Assembly: GCA_900754795.1 (NCBI GenBank)
Contig: CAAEEA010000053.1
Span: 1-41,540 of the forward strand
Reading direction: 5' to 3'
DNA: 41,540 bases
Origin: Clostridia bacterium
Lineage (GTDB): Bacteria; Bacillota; Clostridia; Peptostreptococcales; Anaerovoracaceae
Under the pieces are notes generated by a model that made no database searches, had not been told where the DNA came from, and was given only the letters and a program-made list of their open reading frames with translations. Positions within the stretch are counted from its first letter, which is position 1, and every line of letters starts with the position of its first letter. Both the position numbers and the translations under genes were made by a program. This document shows positions 6,324 through 14,472 of this stretch, piece by piece.

Positions 6324-9300
6324 CTATTCTATGGATTTAAGTGATTCAGTCATGCTTATCTTATCAAGTTTACGTCTCATTACAAGATTGACGATGATGG
6401 CGAATACAAAGGTTCCGGCTACGCTGAGAATGTAGCTGAGCAAGGTTATGTGTACGTCAAAACTCATCAGGTCGACCTGTATCTTGGTCATGACAAAGCG
6501 GTGGAGTATCGTTCCGAGAGGAATTCCGACCAGAGCCGCTATAGACGTAAGCACTACGTTTTCTCTGAACACATATGATGAAGTCTCTCTCGGATAGAAG
6601 CCGAGGACCTTGATAGTTGCGATCTCGCGTATCCTTTCTGTGATGTTGATGTTGGTCAGGTTGTAGAGGACTATGAAAGCCAGAGCCGCGGCGCATATGA
6701 TTATGAGAGCTACCACGTAATCGAGACTCTGCATGGTGTTGTCTATACGATTGCGGAAATCCTCTGTCACAGAAACATTTGAAACTCCGTCGGCTTCGGC
6801 TATGCGGGAGCCCGCCTCATGTCCGGACATGGAACCGGACTGACCGTCATCGGCGCCGAGTATGAAAGCGGAGTTTATTTCAGCCTCTCCCCAGGTATCG
6901 GCATAGGTCTCGTCATTTATATAAAGATAATTGTATACATAGTTATCACACAGTCCGGAGATTTTAACGGTCAGAGAATTCATGTCGCTGTCCTGGACAG
7001 TGATCTCATCTCCGACCTCAACATCGAGAACCGTGGCGAGGTTGCTGTTTATTATTCCCTGCCCTTTCTGAGGGTAGGAAAGATGACCGTCATCGTTATG
7101 CAGATCTATGAAATCATCTATATTATCATCGCCTGAGCATACTACGAGGTTGACTGATTTGACCTGACCGTTCATGCGGGCGTCAACGGCGCCGGTGTAC
7201 AGGAACAGGCAGCTGTCAATATAGTCTGAATTGACGTCGAGAAATTCTGCCTGATCTTCTTCTGACATGTTATGGTCAAAGGTGACTTCGTAATCCACAT
7301 GGAAAATTTCGTCATACTGCATTGAAACGACGTTCTTTATGGAGTCGCGGATACCGAAACCGGTCACGAGCAGCGCCGTACAGCCGCATATACCGAGTAT
7401 CATCATAAAGAATCTCTTCTTGTAGCGGAAGACATTTCTTATTGATACTTTCTGGAGGAATCTGAGCCTGTTCCATATCAGAGGCACATATTCAAGGAAT
7501 ATGCGTTTGCCCGCGGCGGGAGCCTTAGGCCTGATTAGCTGAGCAGGAACTTCCCCAAGCTCGTGATAACAGGAATAAAATGTCGTGCCCACTGAACATA
7601 TCATCGCGGCGAGGAGAGCGAGAACTCCGGCAAGCCAGTCAAAGACAATGATAACGTCAGAAAACTCGTACATCATTTTATATGCTTCCCAGATGACAGT
7701 AGTGAAAATATATGTTCCGGCAAAGAATCCGGATACGCCGCCTATAAGGGCGGAGCTGCCCGAATAGAAGATGTATTTTTTGAGTATCTGTCCGGAGCTG
7801 TATCCGAGAGCTTTGAGAACACCTATCTGTGTACGCTGTTCTTCGATCATGCGGCTCATGGTCGTCATACATACGAGGGCGGCGACAAGGAAGAAAAACA
7901 GAGGAAAGATCTCCGCGAGCCCCTCTACTATACTTGTATCGTTATTAAAACATACATAACCCACATTGGTTTCTCTGTTCAGAGCGTAACTGTCAGGGTA
8001 ATCCACATCATCTATCTGATCTTTTGCGTCTTCGAGCTCGGCGCGGGCGTCTTCGAGTTCAGCTTTGCCGTCATCAAGTTCAGCCCGGCCTTCTTCGAGC
8101 TCGGCGCGGGCGTCCGCGAGTTCTGCCTTAGCATCGGCTATTTCCCTTTTACCGCTTTCAAGCTCTGCTTCGGCTTCAGCAAGAGCCTCCGCGGATTCAT
8201 CTAATTCCTTTTGCTTTGATTCAAGAAGCGCCCTGTTGTCCGACAGCTCCTTAGCGGTTTCATCAAGAGCTGACCGGGCGGCTTCAAACCTGCTGTCAAG
8301 AGCGGACTTCTGAGCCTCGTACTGTTCAGCCGTCAGATAACCGGCCGCGTAGGCGGCTTCAAGCTGCGAGTATGCCTGTGACTCTTGCTGTTCAAATTCG
8401 GCCAGAGCAGCGCTGTATTCAGCTTCGCCGGATTCGAGAAGTTCAAAGCTTTCGTTTATCTGTTTCTGTCCGTCTTCCAACTGTTTTTTGCCCGAGGATA
8501 TTTCGTCTTCGGCCTGTGCGATATCGGCTTCTCTTGCCGCGATCTGGGATTCTCCGTCAGAAATACGGGCTTCTCCGTCAGACAGTTCTTTTTCCGCCTC
8601 TTTTACCTCGGATTCGGCGTCTTCGAGTTCAGCTTCGCCGTCTGAGATTTCATGGCGGGCTTCTCCGACGATCGCGTCGTAACGGCGCTGAGAAGCGGCC
8701 TCGATGGCGGCTGTCAGCGGTTCTTCGGCTTTTTCTGTTATTTCTTCATATTCATCGCTGAAAATATATGCGGAATCTTCAAGAAGGAGATAGATCTCCG
8801 TATAGACTTCGGAGGAAAAGCCCTCCGGCAAAATCATGATAAAGCAGGCTATGCTTCCGTCGCCAATAGAAGATGAGCCTCTTTCAAAGTTCAGATAAAG
8901 AGGCGTGTCGGCTATGCCGGTGATAGTATAGCAGTCATAAGCAAGCATATCAAGAGTGTCTTCGGCGTTGTTGGAACTGATGTATATTTTGCGTCCTATA
9001 TCGCTTTCAGTAAAATACTGAGGATCGCCGAGACATTCATCGGGGTTTTCAGGCAGTCTGCCTGCCGTGAGAGAAGGTGTGTTGATATTATCCGAAACAG
9101 TAAGGAATTTTGTGGTGACGTCCTGAGAATCGGGGCTGTCTTCTGTTATAAGCACATCGGCGGAATAAGAGCCTTCGGCCAGTCTGACGCCGTCGACAGC
9201 AGAAATGTTTTCCACATCCTCATCTTCAAGGCCGAGGGTGGAGATAAGCTCATAATCAAAAAAATTGTGCTGTGACAAATATTCGTTGCCTGTTTCAAGA

Positions 9301-9431
9301 AAAGCGGATTTACATGCTTTGAGACCCGAAAAAAATCCGACGCCCAGAGCTATTATCGCCAGTATGGCCGCCCACCTGCCCAGACTGCCTTTGATCTCCC
9401 GCAGTGTGGACTTAAACATAATGTTTTTCAT
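6324..9431 (-). CDS. FtsX/MacB-type ABC permease with large coiled coil
   Basis: 1035 residues from the ATG at 9431 (AGGTG 9 nt upstream); a GTG at 9443 would add four residues. Topology: TM1 (~18-36), a ~470-residue extracytoplasmic region, three TMs (~507-625), a second single TM (~675-693), a second extracytoplasmic domain, and three final TMs (~905-1020). This is two fused copies of the 1+3 FtsX layout. Residues ~230-475 form a continuous Glu/Ala-rich coiled coil, with perfect heptads near its end (RAELEEG, RAELDDG, KAELEDA, RAELEDA). MacB/FtsX-type exporters use mechanotransmission across the membrane rather than a substrate channel; some move lipoproteins, antibiotics or peptides, others control wall hydrolases. 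It follows its ATPase by 21 nt. Substrate unknown. Confidence 0.93.
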   Translation of the reverse strand: MKNIMFKSTLREIKGSLGRWAAILAIIALGVGFFSGLKACKSAFLETGNEYLSQHNFFDYELISTLGLEDEDVENISAVDGVRLAEGSYSADVLITEDSPDSQDVTTKFLTVSDNINTPSLTAGRLPENPDECLGDPQYFTESDIGRKIYISSNNAEDTLDMLAYDCYTITGIADTPLYLNFERGSSSIGDGSIACFIMILPEGFSSEVYTEIYLLLEDSAYIFSDEYEEITEKAEEPLTAAIEAASQRRYDAIVGEARHEISDGEAELEDAESEVKEAEKELSDGEARISDGESQIAAREADIAQAEDEISSGKKQLEDGQKQINESFELLESGEAEYSAALAEFEQQESQAYSQLEAAYAAGYLTAEQYEAQKSALDSRFEAARSALDETAKELSDNRALLESKQKELDESAEALAEAEAELESGKREIADAKAELADARAELEEGRAELDDGKAELEDARAELEDAKDQIDDVDYPDSYALNRETNVGYVCFNNDTSIVEGLAEIFPLFFFLVAALVCMTTMSRMIEEQRTQIGVLKALGYSSGQILKKYIFYSGSSALIGGVSGFFAGTYIFTTVIWEAYKMMYEFSDVIIVFDWLAGVLALLAAMICSVGTTFYSCYHELGEVPAQLIRPKAPAAGKRIFLEYVPLIWNRLRFLQKVSIRNVFRYKKRFFMMILGICGCTALLVTGFGIRDSIKNVVSMQYDEIFHVDYEVTFDHNMSEEDQAEFLDVNSDYIDSCLFLYTGAVDARMNGQVKSVNLVVCSGDDNIDDFIDLHNDDGHLSYPQKGQGIINSNLATVLDVEVGDEITVQDSDMNSLTVKISGLCDNYVYNYLYINDETYADTWGEAEINSAFILGADDGQSGSMSGHEAGSRIAEADGVSNVSVTEDFRNRIDNTMQSLDYVVALIIICAAALAFIVLYNLTNINITERIREIATIKVLGFYPRETSSYVFRENVVLTSIAALVGIPLGTILHRFVMTKIQVDLMSFDVHITLLSYILSVAGTFVFAIIVNLVMRRKLDKISMTESLKSIE

Positions 9432-9452
9432 GTTTTCACACACCTGCCGTTT

Positions 9453-10157
9453 CTACCATTCTATCGTTTCGACCGGCACCGGTGAAGGATTGGTCTCCTG
9501 AGATACGACGGCGCCGTTTTTTACGTGGATGACCCGGTCAGCCATGGGAGTGATAGCCTGATTGTGAGTTATGATGACTACAGTCATATCCGTCTGTCTG
9601 GCCGTATCCTGAAGAAGTTTGAGTATAGCTTTGCCGGTGTTGTAATCGAGAGCTCCCATAGGCTCATCGCACAGAAGGAGCTTCGGATTTTTTGCCAGAG
9701 CTCTGGCGATGGCTACGCGCTGCTGTTCGCCTCCCGAAAGCTGAGAAGGAAAATTGCTGAGCCGGTCAGCCAGACCGACCTTTCTGAGAGCTTCAGCCGA
9801 ATCCATGGGATTTTTGCAGATCTGAGTAGCGAGAGATACGTTTTCGAGGGCTGTCAGATTCTGTACAAGATTGTAAAACTGGAATACAAATCCGATGGCA
9901 TACCGGCGGTATGTGGTGAGCTGTTTCTGATCGTATTTTGATATTTCTTCTCCGTCCAGCCATACTTCGCCTGACGTCAGAGTATCCATACCGCCGAGTA
10001 TATTGAGCAGGGTTGTCTTGCCTGCTCCTGACGGACCCACTATAACGCAGATCTCGCCTTTGTTTATTTCAAAAGTAGCGTCTCTGAGGGCTTCGATGGT
10101 GACTTCCCCCATCTGATAGACTTTTTTTACATTTTTAAATTGAACAAAAGAGCCCAT
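9453..10157 (-). CDS. ABC transporter ATP-binding protein (LolD/MacB type)
   Basis: 234 residues from the ATG at 10157, preferred because GGAGG lies 8 nt upstream; a TTG at 10172 overlaps that site and is unlikely. All nucleotide-binding motifs are intact: Walker A GPSGAGKT (41-48), Q-loop in FVFQFYN (~93), signature LSGGEQQ (~140), Walker B LLLCDEP (~160-166), D-loop GALD and switch His in ITHN (~198). The close match to the LolD/FtsE/MacB class agrees with the FtsX-type permease encoded right after it. It energises that permease at the cytoplasmic face. The upstream MFS-like gene ends 49 nt before it. Confidence 0.95.
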   Translation of the reverse strand: MGSFVQFKNVKKVYQMGEVTIEALRDATFEINKGEICVIVGPSGAGKTTLLNILGGMDTLTSGEVWLDGEEISKYDQKQLTTYRRYAIGFVFQFYNLVQNLTALENVSLATQICKNPMDSAEALRKVGLADRLSNFPSQLSGGEQQRVAIARALAKNPKLLLCDEPMGALDYNTGKAILKLLQDTARQTDMTVVIITHNQAITPMADRVIHVKNGAVVSQETNPSPVPVETIEW

Positions 10158-10206
10158 ATGAAATGCCTCCAAAAATCTTCTCAGAGAAATTTTAACACAA
10201 TCCGGG

Positions 10207-11283
10207 CTATTTTAAAAGGACAAAACGGTGTTTCCAGGCTGAAAAAATAATGAAGAAGTCGATAATTAACAAAAAAAGAACAAAGACCGCCGCCGGTATG
10301 ACGGCGTTATGGGGAAGACCCGTAATCACCGCCGGAGCGGAAGCGAGCAATCCGGCGGGTATCGGCACCAGGGCAAACAGCAATCCGCGGCCGTAGCCGA
10401 CGCTTCCGAGCATATAATACGTGAGCGACGGCGCGAGGACAAATGCGGAAGAAAAAACGGCGCCAAAAGCAAATTCACCGCAAAAGACAGCGAAAATATC
10501 TCCGCTGTAAAGACCGGAGCACATGGCGGCCAGTTCGGTGATAAAGATAAAAAAGATTCCGCTTCCGTAAATTCCCTGTTTTGAAGCGGAGAAACCTGTG
10601 AGAGCGGCTCCGGCAAACAATCCGGCGCCGATACCGGCGTCTGTGATAAGCTGCGGATAATCGCCGGCAGAACCGAAACTTCTGGTTATACCGGCACAGA
10701 AAACCGCGAGAAAGAAAAAGATAAAGATATATATTCTGCTGCTTTCTGATCTGGATCGCCTTTTTTTACCCGCTGATTCTGTAAAACAGACTGTAAAAAG
10801 CCGAGGCTTTTCTCTTATGGCAAACGCGGCGGCTGTCATTGCCGCGAGAGAAACCGCGCCGGCGGCGAACGGGTAATATGTCAGCATATAGGCGTAAGGA
10901 AGCAGAAATATGAACGTAAGAGAAACGGCGGCGCTCAGGCGGTGCGCTCCGGGACTTTCTTCCAGGGATATCAAAGACGGCAGGATAAAAAAATTACCGG
11001 CCGAAAAAAGTCCGAGGAACACAGTGCCGGCGTAAGTAAAGACCGGCGCGCCGCCTGAGAAAATCAAGGCGAAAGCCAGAAGCCACAAAGAAGCGGACAG
11101 ACAGAGCCACGGTCTGAACGGGAGATGTTCGAGACAGTATTTTGCCAGAAAAATACCGGGTATGGCGGAAGCGGCGAGCAAAAAAGTCTGGCCATCACGG
11201 CAGACGGCAAGTCCGAGACCCGCTGCCGGAAGAACATATATTGACGAAGCTATGATATTCAGTTTGCAGAAGTAAGTACGCAC
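10207..11283 (-). CDS. MFS-like 12-TM membrane protein
   Basis: 358 residues from a GTG at 11283, supported by GGGGGGAG just upstream. I count twelve hydrophobic segments, six before and six after a basic cytoplasmic loop (residues ~168-181, GKKRRSRSESSR), the 6+6 layout of major facilitator permeases. It is shorter than most MFS proteins (about 400), with short loops. No substrate-specific motif or clear MFS signature (GxxxDRxGRR) is visible between TM2 and TM3, so the assignment rests on topology. It heads the minus-strand run leading to the ABC transporter genes, divergent from the small TM gene at 11412. Base composition is slightly richer in GC than its neighbours. Confidence 0.7.
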   Translation of the reverse strand: MRTYFCKLNIIASSIYVLPAAGLGLAVCRDGQTFLLAASAIPGIFLAKYCLEHLPFRPWLCLSASLWLLAFALIFSGGAPVFTYAGTVFLGLFSAGNFFILPSLISLEESPGAHRLSAAVSLTFIFLLPYAYMLTYYPFAAGAVSLAAMTAAAFAIREKPRLFTVCFTESAGKKRRSRSESSRIYIFIFFFLAVFCAGITRSFGSAGDYPQLITDAGIGAGLFAGAALTGFSASKQGIYGSGIFFIFITELAAMCSGLYSGDIFAVFCGEFAFGAVFSSAFVLAPSLTYYMLGSVGYGRGLLFALVPIPAGLLASAPAVITGLPHNAVIPAAVFVLFLLIIDFFIIFSAWKHRFVLLK

Positions 11284-11355
11284 TCGAGATCTCCCCCCGT
11301 TTTTGATTTTTCTGTGACAAAAAACAGTATTTTACAAGGAAAAACACATTATACT

Positions 11356-11384
11356 TTGCAATTTATGTAAAATAATGCTATAAT
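11356..11384 (+). promoter_or_regulatory. Promoter of the 76-residue membrane protein gene
   Basis: TTGCAA (11356-11361), a 17-nt spacer and a perfect TATAAT (11379-11384) lie 27 nt before the ATG at 11412, leaving a leader of only ~20 nt. Confidence 0.75.
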
Positions 11385-11411
11385 TTCAAAAAAAGAAGCG
11401 GAGAACTTGAT

Positions 11412-11642
11412 ATGGCGGACTTTTTAAGAGACAGATTATCCATAGCGGCAGACGGACAACTGCATTTTAACGAAATAATACTGGCTGCCATAGCGGCGGT
11501 TCTTTTACTGCTGCTCATCGCTGTGGCGAGGAACACGGTACGTTCGTTACATAACAGGATGCCCGGAAGGAAGAGCACTATATTCAGTCACAGAAAAAAC
11601 AGGTACAAAGACCGCATAAACAAAAAGAGCAGATATAAATAA
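11412..11642 (+). CDS. Small single-TM basic protein, unknown function
   Basis: 76 residues. An amphipathic N-terminus (MADFLRDRLSIAADGQLHFN) is followed by one long hydrophobic segment (residues ~23-40, with a run of five leucines) and a very basic C-terminal half (RNTVRSLHNRMPGRKS, HRKNRYKDRINKKSRYK). The positive-inside rule puts the basic tail in the cytoplasm. I do not recognise a family. It is real rather than chance: a near-perfect promoter stands 27 nt upstream, a GCGGAGA ribosome site precedes the ATG, and a strong terminator follows the stop by ~15 nt, giving a complete one-gene unit. It lies between two minus-strand transcription units. Confidence 0.7.
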   Translation: MADFLRDRLSIAADGQLHFNEIILAAIAAVLLLLLIAVARNTVRSLHNRMPGRKSTIFSHRKNRYKDRINKKSRYK

Positions 11643-11656
11643 ATCGCGGAATCAGA

Positions 11657-11706
11657 AAGAGGACGCCCGAGCCGTTTTAAAGGCTTTGGGACGTCCTCTT
11701 TTTTTA
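11657..11706 (+). terminator. Intrinsic terminator after the 76-residue protein gene
   Basis: AAGAGGACG...GAGCC pairs with GGCTT...CGTCCTCTT around a short loop (minor bulge in the stem), followed by seven T residues. It also separates this gene from the convergent Cys-rich gene. Confidence 0.85.
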
Positions 11707-11744
11707 GTGCCTTACCGGCCACTGACCGGAAGACGCGCTCCGGT

Positions 11745-12872
11745 TCAGAAGCTGTAACCGTTAGTATCGCAGCACTGGCAGGTTATGCCGGAGAAAGCTC
11801 CGGGATTGGCGGTTTTCTGCCCGCGGCAGCCGGCGCCGCAGGTTTCGCTTGCGCATTTTTCCTCGAGAAGGCCGTCTACCATGTTCGGACTCGGATGACC
11901 GCAGCAGCAATCGTCGGCTTCGCTGAAACAGTCTTTTTCACAAGGATCGCAAGGGTCGCACTGACCTGTGTTGTCACATGGCAGACATATTTCTCTGGCG
12001 TTCAGATCAAACAGCGACGGTCTGGTGACTCTCATTTTCACCTGAGGAGTCACTACGAGAGAGCCGGTCAGCGTTATCACCCCATCAGCATTCGCCGTAA
12101 GCGCCGGATTGAGTATGGACGCGCAGGCGTCAAAGTCAAAATGAAGAGAAGGAGCTACGTTTGATACCTGACACGGGATTTCCGCCCCGCATATGGCGAA
12201 AGAAGGATTGCCTGTCACGGACAGAGGAGTACCGTCTGCCGTAGTAAAGCATAGTCTGAAATGACAGGCGTTTCCGCCGCTGTAGAGAGTACCTTCGAGT
12301 ACGATGACAGCGGTAAGGCTCCACGGGCCTGTGGCCGATACCATGACAAAATGTCCGGGACAGATGTCGCCTCGTGATGACGAACATGGACATTTGCTTA
12401 TCTCAGACATTATACCGCTGATATCACCTGTGTACTGACCCTGTGACTGGGTAACGTCTGTAATTGCTATGCCGTCAACTGTGACGGCAAGATCGGCCGG
12501 AAGGGTGGGAGTGGTGATATCGAAAGACCGGGTTATCACATAAGCGTTGTTTATGTCAAAGGTAGTAGACGCGTTTACAGTTACGTTTGAACATCCGTCA
12601 TTGCCGCAGCAGCATACTATCTGACATATTTTATCGCACTCGCAGCATCCGCCTGTCGCCGGACGGCCGCCGCAACCGCAGAAACCGGTATTTTCCGCGG
12701 ATCCGCAGGCCGAGGAACCGATGTTGAGCTGCTGAGTAAACGCGGCGGCGGTGGTGGTCAGAGGAGTCAGTATGGGTGAAGAATTTTCTTCGGTATCGTA
12801 AAACACCTTGGTCAGATAGACCAGGTTGCCCTGCCTTGGGGCAGGAGTACAGTTATTGGTATAACAATTCAT
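11745..12872 (-). CDS. Cysteine-rich protein (36 Cys in 375 residues), unknown function
   Basis: No family recognised. Cysteines form three zones: an N-terminal pair (C3, C8); a dense block at about residues 55-95 with CGCGG, CCECDKICQIVCCCG; and a C-terminal block from ~300 (CLPCDNTGQCDPCDPCEKDC, CCCG, CQCC). Between them lie ~200 residues rich in Thr, Val and Ile with alternating hydrophobics, probably beta-structure, with scattered further Cys. There is no signal peptide, TM segment or sortase motif, so the thiols may stay reduced, bind metal, or be cross-linked after release, as in spore-coat or exosporium proteins. AGGAGAGG precedes the ATG. Upstream, CATATAATA (12914-12922, minus strand) fits both a sigma-A -10 and the SigK consensus CATANNNTA. 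It stands alone, divergent from mraZ. Confidence 0.8.
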   Translation of the reverse strand: MNCYTNNCTPAPRQGNLVYLTKVFYDTEENSSPILTPLTTTAAAFTQQLNIGSSACGSAENTGFCGCGGRPATGGCCECDKICQIVCCCGNDGCSNVTVNASTTFDINNAYVITRSFDITTPTLPADLAVTVDGIAITDVTQSQGQYTGDISGIMSEISKCPCSSSRGDICPGHFVMVSATGPWSLTAVIVLEGTLYSGGNACHFRLCFTTADGTPLSVTGNPSFAICGAEIPCQVSNVAPSLHFDFDACASILNPALTANADGVITLTGSLVVTPQVKMRVTRPSLFDLNAREICLPCDNTGQCDPCDPCEKDCFSEADDCCCGHPSPNMVDGLLEEKCASETCGAGCRGQKTANPGAFSGITCQCCDTNGYSF

Positions 12873-12977
12873 TTTGATGATCCTCTCCTGATTAAAATGG
12901 GATGTTATATTATATGCTTTCCATATTTTAGTGGTGAGATATGTGGGGAAAATACACTAAAAAAACCATAAAAACTA

Positions 12978-13006
12978 TTGATTAGTGGGTGAAAATGGTG
13001 TATAGT
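12978..13006 (+). promoter_or_regulatory. Promoter of the dcw cluster
   Basis: TTGATT (12978-12983), a 17-nt spacer and TATAGT (13001-13006) lie ~55 nt before mraZ. The MraZ boxes lie inside the spacer and across the -10 box. Confidence 0.75.
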
Positions 13007-13010
13007 GGTG
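12986..13010 (+). promoter_or_regulatory. MraZ-binding repeats (operator)
   Basis: Three direct repeats TGGGT (12986-12990), TGGTG (12996-13000) and TGGTG (13006-13010) recur at exactly 10 bp with 5-nt spacers, one helical turn apart. This matches the known MraZ operator layout (TGGGN boxes with 5-nt spacers upstream of mraZ) and overlaps the promoter, as expected for autorepression of the dcw cluster. Confidence 0.75.
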
Positions 13011-13061
13011 ATAGTAAACTCAAATACTGAGAAACTGTCTTTTTGAGGAGGGCGTTCATCC

Positions 13062-13493
13062 ATGTTTATGGGGACATCTTACAATTCCATAGATGACAAG
13101 AACCGGATGACAGTGCCTTCCAAGATGAGGGCGGATCTGGGAAACCGCTGCATACTCACCAGAGGTCTTGACATATGTCTTTACATTTACACCACCCGGG
13201 ACTGGGAGGCTCAGATGGAGAAGATATCAAGACTGCCGGAATCGGATCCGAAGGTCAGGGCGTTCATAAGACATTTCTGCGCCAACGCCGCCGAATGCGA
13301 ATTCGATAAACAGGGCAGGATCGTAATTCCCCAGGAATTGAAGAATTACGCGGGCATAGAAAAAGACCTTATCACCATGGGCGCCATGTCGAAGATCGAA
13401 GTGTGGAGCAGAGAAAAATGGGAAGCTCCGGACAATAAGAGCAGAGAAGATACAGAAAACTTCGACAATGCCCTGATGGAGTATGATTTCTGA
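13062..13493 (+). CDS. mraZ: Transcriptional regulator MraZ
   Basis: 143 residues, the usual length. MraZ is a ring-forming DNA-binding protein with two SpoVT/AbrB half-domains; it binds repeats ahead of its own gene and represses the dcw cluster. Both half-domains are visible, each with the D-x-x-x-R signature: SIDDKNRMTVPSKMR near residue 9 and FDKQGRIVIPQELKNYAGI near residue 80. GAGGAGGG lies 9 nt before the ATG, and the start MFMG is the standard MraZ N-terminus. It is the first gene of the cluster and rsmH follows 13 nt after its stop. Three 10-bp-spaced TGGKG-type boxes in its promoter are its probable binding site. Confidence 0.97.
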   Translation: MFMGTSYNSIDDKNRMTVPSKMRADLGNRCILTRGLDICLYIYTTRDWEAQMEKISRLPESDPKVRAFIRHFCANAAECEFDKQGRIVIPQELKNYAGIEKDLITMGAMSKIEVWSREKWEAPDNKSREDTENFDNALMEYDF

Positions 13494-13506
13494 CGGGGAG
13501 GAGCAT

Positions 13507-14442
13507 ATGGAATTCATACATGAACCTGTGATGCTTTCCCGGTGCATAGAGGGACTGAACATAAAGCCCGGCGGTATATACGCTGACGGGACTCTCGGAG
13601 GAGGAGGCCACAGCAGCGCCATATGCGACCGCCTCGGACCGGAAGGAACCCTTATCGGCATAGACGCCGACAGTGATGCTATCGAAGCGGCAGGCAGGCG
13701 TCTTAAAGATAAAAAATGCCGGAAAATTTTTGTAAAAAACAATTATTCACAGATCAGAGATATTCTGGATGATCTGGGCATTGAGTCGATAGACGGGGCG
13801 CTTCTGGATCTGGGAGTATCTTCGTTTCAGCTTGATAACCCGCGGAGGGGATTTTCATATATGCATGACGCACCCCTTGATATGCGGATGGATCGCGAAA
13901 GCGGTTTTTCTGCCATGGACGTGGTAAACGGATATGACAAGAGAGACCTCTCGCGGATAATATCAAAATACGGTGAAGAAAGATGGGCTTCGCGCATAGC
14001 GGATTTTATAGTCAGAGCCCGGCAGGACAAGCCTGTGGAGACTACAGGGCAGCTGGTGGATATAATCAAATCAGCGATACCCGCTTCTGCAAGAAGAACA
14101 GGTCCTCATCCCGCAAAGAGGACGTTTCAGGCAATAAGGATAGAAGTCAACGATGAACTCGGACAGCTGAGCAAAGCGATAGAGGCTTTCTGCGATGTTC
14201 TGGCTCCGGGGGGCAGGCTGTGCGTGATAACGTTCCACTCCCTGGAAGACAGGATAGTGAAAGAGATATTTAACAGGAGAGCCAATCCCTGCACATGTCC
14301 GAAAGAATTTCCGGTATGCGTATGCGGCAAAAAAGCCGACATTATAAAGGTAACCGGAAAACCGCTGATACCGTCGGAAGAAGAAACGGAGAAAAATCCG
14401 AGGGCAAGGAGCGCCAAGCTCCGGATAGCGGAAAAAATATAG
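13507..14442 (+). CDS. rsmH: 16S rRNA (cytosine-1402 N4)-methyltransferase
   Basis: 311 residues. RsmH (MraW) uses S-adenosylmethionine to methylate N4 of C1402 in the 16S rRNA decoding centre. The ATG at 13507 is chosen over one at 13483 because GGGGAGGAG lies just upstream and the protein then begins MEFIHEPVML, the family start. The AdoMet-binding loop (YADGTLGGGGHS, ~25-36), IGIDADSDAI, GALLDLGVSSFQLD, RRGFSYMHDAPLDMRMD and VITFHSLEDRIVK are all intact. The C-terminus holds a CTCPKEFPVCVCG cysteine patch usual in the family. It is second in the dcw cluster, 13 nt after mraZ. Confidence 0.97.
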   Translation: MEFIHEPVMLSRCIEGLNIKPGGIYADGTLGGGGHSSAICDRLGPEGTLIGIDADSDAIEAAGRRLKDKKCRKIFVKNNYSQIRDILDDLGIESIDGALLDLGVSSFQLDNPRRGFSYMHDAPLDMRMDRESGFSAMDVVNGYDKRDLSRIISKYGEERWASRIADFIVRARQDKPVETTGQLVDIIKSAIPASARRTGPHPAKRTFQAIRIEVNDELGQLSKAIEAFCDVLAPGGRLCVITFHSLEDRIVKEIFNRRANPCTCPKEFPVCVCGKKADIIKVTGKPLIPSEEETEKNPRARSAKLRIAEKI

Positions 14443-14472
14443 ACAGAATATTACTGCATTAAGAGGATACAG

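Noticed and set aside
8065..8313. Ser/Ala-rich plus-strand frame opposite the ABC permease
   Set aside because: It is the antisense shadow of the Glu/Ala/Asp-rich coiled coil.
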